Positions 1 through 6,484 of a DNA stretch of 7,744 nt are shown piece by piece (positions within the stretch are counted from its first letter, which is position 1; each line of letters starts with the position of its first letter). Made by a program: the position numbers and the translations under genes. The stretch is from an uncultured Collinsella sp. (GTDB taxonomy: Bacteria; Actinomycetota; Coriobacteriia; Coriobacteriales; Coriobacteriaceae): positions 1-7,744 of the forward strand of contig CAAECT010000137.1 in NCBI GenBank assembly GCA_900754435.1. Direction: 5' to 3'. The notes under the pieces are model-generated. The model ran no database searches. It was not told where the DNA came from and saw nothing but the letters and a program-made list of their open reading frames with translations.

Positions 1-845
1 CAGCCAAGATCACGCCCGCGCGTTTGGGCTGTACACCCGGTAGAGCGGCGATGCCGTCCGCATCCAACGCAGACATGCGCTCGATAGCGGCCGAAACCTG
101 ATCCAGCGAAAGCTCGCGCAGGTGCACAAAGCTCGAATCGTACGGTTCCAGCTCATGAACGAGCGCCACGAGTGTGGTGACGGTGCCACCCACTGCGACC
201 AAGCGTTCGGCGCGCTCAAAATTGCTCGGCAGGCCCTCAAAATAGGCAGCGAACTGCTCGCCCGCCCACGCGGCAGCGGCAGTAAGCTCGCCGCGTGCGG
301 GCGGCAGTGCCGAGAAAAATCGCTCCGTCACACGGCGACAACCGATGTCCAGCGAACGCGTGCCCTCCAGCACAAAGACCCCACGCTCCGGCGCATAGAC
401 GCCCGTCGCGAGCTCCGTGGATCCGCCGCCCGAATCGGCAACAATGATGCGCTCGCCGGCAAAGTCGTGCGCCACGCCAAAAAAACGTCAGGCGCGCCTC
501 GACCTCGCCCGGAATCACCTGCGGTTCGAGCCCCAGCTCACGCAGACCGTCCAGCAGCAGTGCGGCATTGGATGCATCGCGCGCGGCGCTCGTGCATGTG
601 GTGCAAATGCACGCGGCCCCAAAGGCACGCGCCTCGTCCACAAACATGCGGCATGCAGCGAGCACGCGCTCGACCGCCGCCTCGCAAAAGCGACCCGTCG
701 CGTCCACGCCTTCACCCAAGTCGGTAATCTCGGTATGCTTGGACGATTCCACAATCGCCCCGCCCTCGACCTGGGCCAACACCAGTCGCGACGACACCGT
801 TCCCAGGTCGATCGCGGCCACCTTATAGCGTTTGCAATTTGTCAT
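1..845 (-). pseudogene. Ppx/GppA family exopolyphosphatase, frameshifted and cut by the window edge
   Basis: This is an ASKHA-fold phosphatase of the Ppx/GppA family, which hydrolyses inorganic polyphosphate and/or pppGpp in the cytoplasm. The ATG at 845 follows a GGAGGGGAG ribosome site, 20 nt after the stop of the divisome gene, so the two are probably cotranscribed. In the first frame I see the phosphate-1 motif AAIDLGTVSSRL (residues 10-21), CTSAARDASNA (about 84-94) and GEVEARLTFF (113-122). At the seven-A run 479-485 (T7 on the coding strand) the frame breaks; read straight on, it stops at 237-239 after 202 residues. Dropping one T restores VADSGGGSTEL, RSLDIGCRRVTE and AVGGTVTTLVAL and stays open to position 1, about 281 residues in all against roughly 300 for the family. 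So the gene looks intact apart from one base: a sequencing or assembly error, a real mutation, or a slippage site. The usual Asn of the DLG(S/T)NS motif is Val here. Confidence 0.88.
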
Positions 846-865
846 TGCGGGCTCCCCTCCGGGCG

Positions 866-1627
866 CTATTTGCCGTTGGACACGACCGTCTGGCCCTCGA
901 CGCCGTTAAACCCAAACAGCATGTCGAGCGCTTGGATGTACCACGGCGCGTCCTTACCGACTTCTTCGATTTCCTTGGCAACTTCGCTGGCCTTCTTGGC
1001 GTTCGACGACTTCTGGCTCGACGAGGCATCCGAATCGCCGTCCAGGCCCTGCACTTCAATCCTCTTCTCGCCGGGCATCACCAGGCCCAGGTCCTCGGAT
1101 GCCGCGTCCTTGATACCCTCCTCCGAGAGCAGCTTGTCGACGCTTTTTTGCAGCTCATCATTGTATTGCTGGCGAATCTCGACCTGCTTGGCCAAGATAT
1201 CGCTCGAACGCTTTGCCACGTACAGGTCGCGCACGGGGAAATACAGGCTCACGAGCACCAGGGCAACGACGATGCCGATAAATAGCCCTCGCTGAGGACC
1301 GTGGGTAAAGTCGTAGATCGCCTTGACCACCGCGTTGTCGTTGGCGTAGTGCATAAAGTCCGAGCCCGAAAGACGGCTCGAGGGCCTGCTCGACCTGTCG
1401 TGCGTCTGGGCCGAGGGACGCGACGCATGCGACGAACGTGCCGGGCGCACTGGTCCATCTGCCAAAGTATTCACATGAGCATTGGGGCGCGAGGTACTTG
1501 TCGGGCGCTGCGTGGAGCGGTCGACGCCGGCGTAGGCGGACCCACCGAGCTGGACCGTGCGCGCACGGCGAGGCGACGGCTCACGCGAACCGGCGGAATA
1601 GTACCTGTTGTCGTAAATCTGATCCAT
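866..1627 (-). CDS. FtsB/DivIC-type septum formation initiator protein
   Basis: This is a 253-residue, single-pass membrane protein of the FtsB/DivIC divisome family. Such proteins form coiled-coil complexes with FtsL and FtsQ/DivIB homologues and help activate septal wall synthesis. Residues 1-95 are polar and rich in Arg, Ser and Pro, with no signal peptide, and are presumably cytoplasmic. Residues 114-133 (GLFIGIVVALVLVSLYFPV) are a clear transmembrane helix. Residues about 134-170 are a charged coiled-coil. They lead into GIKDAASEDLGLVMPGE (171-187), which matches the family's closing pattern of an acidic stretch followed by LGxVxPGE. The C-terminal 60 residues are low-complexity Ser/Lys/Glu, then WYIQALDMLFGF. 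I place the start at 1627 because an in-frame ATG at 1768 lies upstream of the eno terminator and of the promoter at 1671-1679. The ribosome site is weak (AAGG, 6-7 nt upstream). It is followed after 20 nt by the Ppx/GppA gene. Family assignment is firm; the exact name (FtsB or DivIC) is open. Confidence 0.85.
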   Translation of the reverse strand: MDQIYDNRYYSAGSREPSPRRARTVQLGGSAYAGVDRSTQRPTSTSRPNAHVNTLADGPVRPARSSHASRPSAQTHDRSSRPSSRLSGSDFMHYANDNAVVKAIYDFTHGPQRGLFIGIVVALVLVSLYFPVRDLYVAKRSSDILAKQVEIRQQYNDELQKSVDKLLSEEGIKDAASEDLGLVMPGEKRIEVQGLDGDSDASSSQKSSNAKKASEVAKEIEEVGKDAPWYIQALDMLFGFNGVEGQTVVSNGK

Positions 1628-1670
1628 GTGCGCCTTGTGCGGTTGAGGTTTGTTTGCGCTAAGTATTCTA

Positions 1671-1679
1671 GTTATAGCA
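1671..1679 (-). promoter_or_regulatory. Extended -10 promoter for the divisome/ppx unit
   Basis: The minus strand reads TGCTATAAC, a TGn extended -10 element with TATAAC as the hexamer; a second box, TAGAAT, lies directly downstream at 1665-1670. No convincing -35 is visible, which fits an extended -10 promoter. It lies between the eno terminator (1719-1750) and the start codon at 1627, giving a short leader of about 35-40 nt. Position and motif agree, but no transcript evidence is available. Confidence 0.45.
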
Positions 1680-1718
1680 CGAGCGCGCGCACCGCCTTCG
1701 CCAGCCTTTGCTCGACAT

Positions 1719-1750
1719 AAAAAAGGCGCTGAGCCGTATGGCCCAGCGCC
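1719..1750 (-). terminator. Intrinsic terminator downstream of eno
   Basis: On the minus strand a GC-rich stem is followed at once by six T (plus-strand A6 at 1719-1724). The stem pairs GGCGCTG (1725-1731) with CAGCGCC (1744-1750). After one A/C mismatch it continues with GCC (1733-1735) against GGC (1740-1742), closing a GTAT loop. It lies 72 nt past the eno stop codon. A further 7-bp stem without a T-tract (GGCGAGG 1777-1783 with CCTCGCC 1804-1810) sits in the 3' untranslated stretch. The terminator isolates eno from the downstream divisome gene and argues for a separate promoter there. Confidence 0.85.
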
Positions 1751-1822
1751 CATAGCGCTTTGCGGCATCCAGCCAAGGCGAGGCGGAACCGAGTCAGCCT
1801 CCCCCTCGCCAAATTCGCCCGT

Positions 1823-3124
<1,302 letters not shown>

Positions 3125-3159
3125 TCACTTGGAAACGTAGTTGATGCAAGCGACTGGCC

Positions 3160-3181
3160 GACTGTGCACCGTCGGTGCGTC
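3160..3181 (-). other. Hairpin in the eno leader
   Basis: GCACCG (3166-3171) and CGGTGC (3173-3178) form a perfect inverted repeat around a single T. It is flanked by a further GAC (3160-3162) / GTC (3179-3181) pair across a 3-nt bulge on one side. In RNA the innermost pairs must open, leaving GCAC/GTGC around a 5-nt loop. If transcription starts near 3205 this lies within an untranslated leader of about 90 nt, 48 nt or more before the start codon, so it does not cover the ribosome site. Confidence 0.4.
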
Positions 3182-3182
3182 T

Positions 3183-3230
3183 CCGTAAGTTAGCCTTGTC
3201 GCACTTTTTGCATTATGCCCTAAGTTAGCC
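3183..3230 (-). promoter_or_regulatory. Probable eno promoter region with paired 13-mer repeats
   Basis: A CATAAT box on the minus strand (3212-3217) is a five-of-six match to the -10 consensus; I find no good -35 at 16-18 bp. Two 13-mers, CCGTAAGTTAGCC (3183-3195) and CCCTAAGTTAGCC (3218-3230) as read on the plus strand, differ at one base and share the same orientation 35 bp apart. One lies immediately upstream of the CATAAT box and the other about 17 bp downstream of it. The right copy contains the palindrome CTAAGTTAG. That layout is what a repressor site pair around a promoter would look like; no binding protein is identified. Confidence 0.4.
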
Positions 3231-3250
3231 GAGGGATACACTTGTTTTTC

Positions 3251-3297
3251 GAAAAATTTAGCGGGAACGATGAGGCGTGTCAGCCCGTCGTTCCCGC
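3251..3297 (-). terminator. Intrinsic terminator after mazG
   Basis: A perfect 10-bp stem, GCGGGAACGA (3261-3270) with TCGTTCCCGC (3288-3297), encloses a 17-nt loop that can form an additional GGC/GCC pairing. On the minus strand the stem is followed by TAAATTTTT (plus 3252-3260). It begins five nucleotides after the mazG stop codon (3302-3304), so it ends the larC2-yfcE-mazG unit and separates it from eno. Confidence 0.8.
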
Positions 3298-3301
3298 AGT
3301 C

Positions 3302-4162
3302 TTACTCCCCTGCCTTTGCTGCGTCCCACAGGTCGTTGAGCCCATGGGTCGAAAGCTCGGCAAGATCAACGTGGGCATCGGCCGCCATCTGTTCCATCGC
3401 AGCCCAGCGACGGCGAAACTTGGCCGTGCTCGCGCGCAGGGCGTTCTCGGCGTCGATACCCTCCTTGCGCGCGACGTTGACCAGGGCAAAGAGCAGATCG
3501 CCAAACTCCATTTCGCGCTCGGGCGAGCCAGGGGCCTCGGCCTCAAACTCGGCACGCTCCTCGGCAACCTCGTCCCACACGTCCTGGACCGTCTCCCACT
3601 CAAAGCCTACGGCGGCCGCCTTGCGTGACACCTTCTGCGCCTGCATCAACGCCGGCAGATGCGTGGGCACGCCATCGAGCAGACCCTCGGGCGCGGCCTC
3701 GCCCGCCGCCACGGCCTTGTCCTTGGCGGCTTTCTCGGCAAGCTTGACCTCGTCCCAAATCTTGAGCACCTCGTCGGAGCTCTCGGCATCCGCATCGCCA
3801 AACACGTGCGGGTGGCGGCGAATGAGCTTGGCGTCGATATCGCGCGCCACGTCGGCCAGCGTAAACTCGCCGGCGTCGGCAGCAATCTGCGCATGCAGCA
3901 CGACCTGCATGAGCACGTCACCCAGTTCCTCGCGCAGGTGAACCGCGTCGTCCGCCTCGATGCAGTCGAGCGCCTCGTAGGCCTCCTCGATCATGTTCTT
4001 GCCGATGCTGCGGTGCGTCTGCTCGCGGTCCCACGGGCAGCCATCGGGCTGACGCAGGCGCCAGATGGTCTGCACCAGATGCTGCAGCTCGGCCGACGCG
4101 TCTACCAGCGTGGACAGATCGCGCGAACCCTCGGCATTTTGCTGAGCCATATGCTGCGCCAT
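3302..4162 (-). CDS. mazG: MazG nucleoside triphosphate pyrophosphohydrolase
   Basis: MazG hydrolyses (deoxy)nucleoside triphosphates to monophosphates and pyrophosphate, and is thought to clear aberrant nucleotides and temper the nutritional stress response. The 286-residue protein has the two tandem MazG domains of the full-length type. The N-terminal domain carries CPWDREQTHRSI (42-53), the metal-binding EExxE at Glu59/60/63 and ExxD at Glu79/Asp82. The C-terminal domain repeats the pattern at Glu201/202/205 and Glu219/Asp222, with GFEWETVQDVWDEV before it. Between them is a Lys/Ala/Glu-rich linker (about 138-160). The start at 4162 is set by a strong GGAGGAGG site 7-8 nt upstream that overlaps the end of yfcE. 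Only 2 nt separate it from the yfcE stop, so the two are surely cotranscribed. An in-frame ATG four codons on is less well placed. Confidence 0.95.
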   Translation of the reverse strand: MAQHMAQQNAEGSRDLSTLVDASAELQHLVQTIWRLRQPDGCPWDREQTHRSIGKNMIEEAYEALDCIEADDAVHLREELGDVLMQVVLHAQIAADAGEFTLADVARDIDAKLIRRHPHVFGDADAESSDEVLKIWDEVKLAEKAAKDKAVAAGEAAPEGLLDGVPTHLPALMQAQKVSRKAAAVGFEWETVQDVWDEVAEERAEFEAEAPGSPEREMEFGDLLFALVNVARKEGIDAENALRASTAKFRRRWAAMEQMAADAHVDLAELSTHGLNDLWDAAKAGE

Positions 4163-4164
4163 GG

Positions 4165-4713
4165 TTAGTCCTCCTCCATGATCACGTGGCGGAACGCACC
4201 GCCCTCGTAGATGCCGTAGCTGTGCGAGCCGTCCTTGGGGATGCTCACGCTGCCGGGGTTAAAGAGCCACAGGCCCGGGTGTGCCTCGCTTGCCTCGTTA
4301 ACCTTGATATGCGTATGGCCGTAGACGAGCGCGGAGCCCTCGGGCAGCGCGGGCGCGTGGTCGACGCTGTTGTGCATGCCGGCGCCAAAGACATGGCCGT
4401 GCGTCAGGAACAGCTCGCGGCCGGTCTCGTCGAACAGCGTGGCGTAGTCGGCCATGACGGGGAAGTCGAGCACCATCTGGTCGACCTCGGCGTCACAGTT
4501 GCCGCGCACCGCGATGATGCGGTCGGCCAGGGCGTTGAGCAGCGGAATCACGCGCTTGGGGGCGTAGTCGCGCGGCAGGTCGTTGCGCGGACCGTGATAG
4601 AGCAGGTCGCCCAGCAGGACGATGCGGTCAGGCTGCTCGGACTCGATGGCGGCGCAGAGGCGCTCGGCCCAGTATGCCGAGCCGTGGATGTCGGAGGCGA
4701 TGAGGTATTTCAT
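4165..4713 (-). CDS. yfcE: YfcE-family metallophosphodiesterase
   Basis: This is a 182-residue calcineurin-like phosphoesterase of the YfcE/MJ0936 type, a dinuclear-metal enzyme that cleaves phosphodiester bonds in vitro and whose natural substrate is unsettled. All metal ligands are visible: Asp8 and His10 (SDIHG), Asp36 (GDLLYHGP), Asn72 (GNCD), His105 (THGHVFG), and His133 and His135 (YGHTH). NPGSVSIPK (152-160) is the usual YfcE tail motif. The length matches the family. The ATG at 4711-4713 is preceded by AAAGGA at about 7 nt. It is the middle gene of the larC2-yfcE-mazG unit, 54 nt after the larC2 stop and 2 nt before mazG. The gene symbol follows family naming; the function in this organism is not shown by the sequence. 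Confidence 0.93.
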   Translation of the reverse strand: MKYLIASDIHGSAYWAERLCAAIESEQPDRIVLLGDLLYHGPRNDLPRDYAPKRVIPLLNALADRIIAVRGNCDAEVDQMVLDFPVMADYATLFDETGRELFLTHGHVFGAGMHNSVDHAPALPEGSALVYGHTHIKVNEASEAHPGLWLFNPGSVSIPKDGSHSYGIYEGGAFRHVIMEED

Positions 4714-4767
4714 GGTGGTCCTTTCGGTGGGGTTAATAGGGTTGGTGCGGCGCGTCGTTGGCCTGTG

Positions 4768-5253
4768 TCACTCAAATTGCAGAGCCGCGGCTTGTGCTGC
4801 CTGCATCACGCGCTGGAGCGGCACACCGTGCTCGCGGGCAAGGCGGGCGCAGTCCTCGTACTCGGGCGCCGCGCGCTCGCTGCCGTCGGGCAGGGTGGCC
4901 ACCTTGACGGGCACCTCGCCCCATGGCGTCGTCACCTGCTCAAAGCGGCGTGGCAGGCAAACGCGTTCCATGACCTGGCGACGAATACCGTTGGTCGTGG
5001 TTTCCAAGAAGATGATCGTCTGCAGGCGCTCGATATCCTCGTAGGTGCAGATTACCTGCAGCTGCCAGCCGGGGCGGCCTTTCTTACAATAGAGGGGCAG
5101 CCAGTGCACCTCGCGCGCACCTGCCTCGCGCAGGCGGTCGGCGGCGTAGGCGAGTACCTCAGACGACGCGTCGTCGATGTCGCATTCCAGCTTGACGATG
5201 GTTTCGGGCGCATCGGTCTCGCGGGACAGCGGGGATGTGCTATCGCATGGCAT
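4768..5253 (-). CDS. Stand-alone LarC C-terminal (LarC2) domain protein
   Basis: This 161-residue protein matches the C-terminal half of LarC, the CTP-dependent enzyme that inserts nickel into the pyridinium dithiocarboxylate precursor of the nickel-pincer cofactor (lactate racemase and relatives). Diagnostic stretches are ECDIDDASSE (23-32), the basic CKKGRPGWQLQV (56-67), the ETTTNGIR loop (84-91) and PEYEDC (130-135). The LarC1 half, which precedes this part in ordinary LarC (joined by programmed frameshifting in Lactobacillus), is absent. Upstream there is only a divergent intergenic region. The ATG at 5253 follows AAAGGAG by about 9 nt; an in-frame ATG at 5292 has no ribosome site and one at 5361 lies in a hairpin arm. 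It heads the unit with yfcE and mazG. It may be a partner for a separately encoded LarC1, a remnant, or a repurposed nucleotide-binding domain. The family is clear; the function is uncertain. Confidence 0.85.
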   Translation of the reverse strand: MPCDSTSPLSRETDAPETIVKLECDIDDASSEVLAYAADRLREAGAREVHWLPLYCKKGRPGWQLQVICTYEDIERLQTIIFLETTTNGIRRQVMERVCLPRRFEQVTTPWGEVPVKVATLPDGSERAAPEYEDCARLAREHGVPLQRVMQAAQAAALQFE

Positions 5254-5296
5254 ACGGTCCGGCTCCTTTCCGCGCGGGCTCGTTTTGTTCATCCAA

Positions 5297-5305
5297 ACGC
5301 TAGCA
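5297..5305 (-). promoter_or_regulatory. Possible promoter for the larC2-yfcE-mazG unit
   Basis: The minus strand reads TGCTAGCGT, a TGn extended element with a poor -10 hexamer (TAGCGT). It would give a leader of about 35-40 nt before the start codon at 5253. No good -35 is visible. The call rests mainly on its position in the divergent intergenic region. Confidence 0.22.
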
Positions 5306-5357
5306 CATCGGACGTGGCACAAGCGTGACTTTCGTCCGTCGCCGCCCTCGCCCCCAT

Positions 5358-5427
5358 CCAAACGTGTACGTCAGCTTCCAAACATGTCATTTTTTGCAGC
5401 TTTTGGAGGCTGATGTACATGTATTGG
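5358..5427 (+). repeat. Long imperfect inverted repeat (25-bp stem) in the divergent intergenic region
   Basis: The left arm 5358-5382 (begins CCAAACGTGTACGTCAGC) pairs with the right arm 5402-5427 (ends TGTACATGTATTGG) over 25 base pairs with one bulged A (5423). The 19-nt loop carries six T. Three positions are not Watson-Crick, and all three are G·U as plus-strand RNA (5364/5420, 5370/5414, 5376/5408); as minus-strand RNA they would be A·C mismatches. That pattern suggests a folded plus-strand transcript, or simply an ageing palindromic repeat. There is no T-tract after the stem, so it is not a standard terminator. It lies about 114 bp before the PHP gene. Confidence 0.75.
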
Positions 5428-5463
5428 AGTAGAGCCGCACCGCGCACCCTTTCCAGTCGATTT

Positions 5464-5496
5464 CGGCCCCCGGTGCGCTCGTCGCATCGGGGGCCG
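5464..5496 (+). repeat. GC-rich 14-bp hairpin upstream of the PHP phosphatase gene
   Basis: CGGCCCCCG (5464-5472) pairs perfectly with CGGGGGCCG (5488-5496). The stem continues inward through GTGCG (5473-5477) and CGCAT (5483-5487) with one G·U, leaving a CTCGT loop. No T-run follows on either strand, so it is not a typical intrinsic terminator. It ends six bases before a TACAAT box and would occupy the place of the -35 region. Confidence 0.65.
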
Positions 5497-5498
5497 CG

Positions 5499-5510
5499 CC
5501 ATTACAATGG
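5499..5510 (+). promoter_or_regulatory. Candidate -10 box of the PHP gene within a small palindrome
   Basis: TACAAT at 5503-5508 is a five-of-six -10 match and sits inside the inverted repeat CCATT-AC-AATGG. A start about 7 nt downstream would give a leader of about 25 nt, ending in AAAGGAG before the ATG at 5541. The -35 position falls in the preceding GC hairpin (GTCGCA at 16 bp, a weak match). The assignment is tentative. Confidence 0.35.
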
Positions 5511-5540
5511 AGCGGATTAGCCAAATGCAAAGGAGCTGCC

Positions 5541-6452
5541 ATGTCTGCTTGCCCGCTGGTCGATTGCCACACCCACACCTCGTTTTCGGACGGACATGCC
5601 TCGTTTGAGGAAAACGTCCGTGCCGCTGCTGCGGCCGGCTGCCGCGTCATGGTCTCGACCGACCATCTCACCCTGCCCGCCAGCATGGATGCTAACTGCG
5701 AGGTGCAGGTTACTGAGGGCGACCTCCCGGCGCATCGTCTGGCTTTTGAGGACGCTCGCAATCTTGCCGCTCAGATTGCGCCAGAACTCACCTTTATCTA
5801 CGGTTTCGAATGCGATTGGTACGAGGGCTGCGAGCCTTTGGTTGAGCGCTGGTCCCAGGGCGCCGTCGTGCGCCTGGGCAGTGTGCACTGGATTGGCAAC
5901 CCAGGCGATATCATGGCCGGTGCCGCGGGTACGGCGGGAACGGAGGACGTCGCTCGTCCCGATACGCCCGATTCGCGCTGCGGCTGGATCGACGATGACA
6001 CCAACCTGCACGTTTGGGAAAACCTGGGGGTACGCGGCGTGTGGGAGCGCTATGTCGATGACTGGTGCCGCGCCTGCGAGAGCCCGCTCAACTTTGATGT
6101 GATGGCTCACCCCGACCTGGTCATGCGCTTTTCGAAGGAAGGCTTTGCGCCCGATTTTGACCCCGCACCGTTTTGGCAGCAGATGGCAGAGTGCGCGCAC
6201 GATACGGGCCGCCGCGTTGAGGTCTCGACGGCCGCGCCGCGCAAGGGCTTGGGCGACTACTACCCCGCAACCGGTCTTTTGCGTTGCTTTGCCCACGCCG
6301 AGGTGCCGATCACTTTTGGCTCGGACGCACACCGCGCCTGCGACATCTGCTGGAACATCCGTGAGGCCCAGGCACACGCCTACGACTGCGGCTACCGAAC
6401 CTTCGGCATCCCCCACGCCACCGGCGAATGGGAATCCACACCCCTCGCCTAA
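5541..6452 (+). CDS. PHP-type histidinol-phosphatase (HisJ/HisK family)
   Basis: This is a 303-residue PHP-domain metallophosphatase, most likely converting L-histidinol phosphate to histidinol in histidine synthesis. PHP metal motifs appear in order: His10 and His12 (DCHTHTSFSDG), Asp41-His42 (STDH), Glu90 (YGFECDW), His116 (GSVHWIG), His190 (AHPDL), and Asp262 and His264 (GSDAH). Family members are usually about 265-270 residues. The extra length lies chiefly in an Ala/Gly/Asp-rich stretch at about 124-152, between the His116 motif and the helix at 157-180. The ATG follows AAAGGAG by 5 nt. It is alone on the plus strand here, convergent with hisI-hisE, and the two stop codons are only 27 nt apart. 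Adjacency to three his genes supports histidinol phosphatase over other PHP activities; sequence alone does not fix the substrate. Confidence 0.88.
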   Translation: MSACPLVDCHTHTSFSDGHASFEENVRAAAAAGCRVMVSTDHLTLPASMDANCEVQVTEGDLPAHRLAFEDARNLAAQIAPELTFIYGFECDWYEGCEPLVERWSQGAVVRLGSVHWIGNPGDIMAGAAGTAGTEDVARPDTPDSRCGWIDDDTNLHVWENLGVRGVWERYVDDWCRACESPLNFDVMAHPDLVMRFSKEGFAPDFDPAPFWQQMAECAHDTGRRVEVSTAAPRKGLGDYYPATGLLRCFAHAEVPITFGSDAHRACDICWNIREAQAHAYDCGYRTFGIPHATGEWESTPLA

Positions 6453-6484
6453 CTAGTCGTTTAAGAACGTCCCCAATGACTAGT
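6452..6484. repeat. Inverted repeat bridging the convergent stop codons
   Basis: ACTAGTCGTT (6452-6461) pairs with AATGACTAGT (6475-6484) over 10 bp with one G·U on plus-strand RNA, around a 13-nt loop. The arms begin in the TAA of the PHP gene and contain the TAG of hisE. It could fold in either transcript's 3' end. No T-tract follows on either strand, so I do not call it an intrinsic terminator; it may help stop both transcripts or protect their ends. Confidence 0.5.

Noticed and set aside
479..485. Programmed -1 ribosomal frameshift in ppx/gppA
   Set aside because: Reaching the downstream frame needs a skipped base (+1) or loss of one T in the transcript; a -1 slip on the T run leads to the wrong frame.
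417..1295. 292-codon plus-strand frame over the ppx and divisome genes
   Set aside because: It is a shadow of the two minus-strand genes; the ppx motifs in the real frames are unmistakable.
866..1768. Longer 300-residue version of the divisome protein starting at 1768
   Set aside because: The added 47 residues would be encoded by the eno terminator hairpin and its T-tract and by the promoter; the residues show no family similarity.
4186..5328. 380-codon plus-strand frame across yfcE and larC2
   Set aside because: It is antisense to two well-supported genes, has no ribosome site of note and no recognisable motif.
4768..5361. Extended larC2 start at 5361 or 5292
   Set aside because: Neither has a ribosome site; the first lies in an arm of the long hairpin and the second just downstream of the possible promoter. 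The ATG at 5253 follows AAAGGAG.
5464..5496. Intrinsic terminator upstream of the PHP gene
   Set aside because: The stem is strong but no T-tract follows on either strand, and a -10-like box starts just after it.
5254..5540. Possible LarC1 reading frame upstream for programmed frameshifting as in Lactobacillus
   Set aside because: No LarC1-like sequence is present in any minus-strand frame; the space is intergenic and then occupied by a divergent gene.
5517..6416. 299-codon minus-strand frame opposite the PHP gene
   Set aside because: The plus strand carries all PHP metal motifs in order with a good ribosome site; the reverse frame has none.
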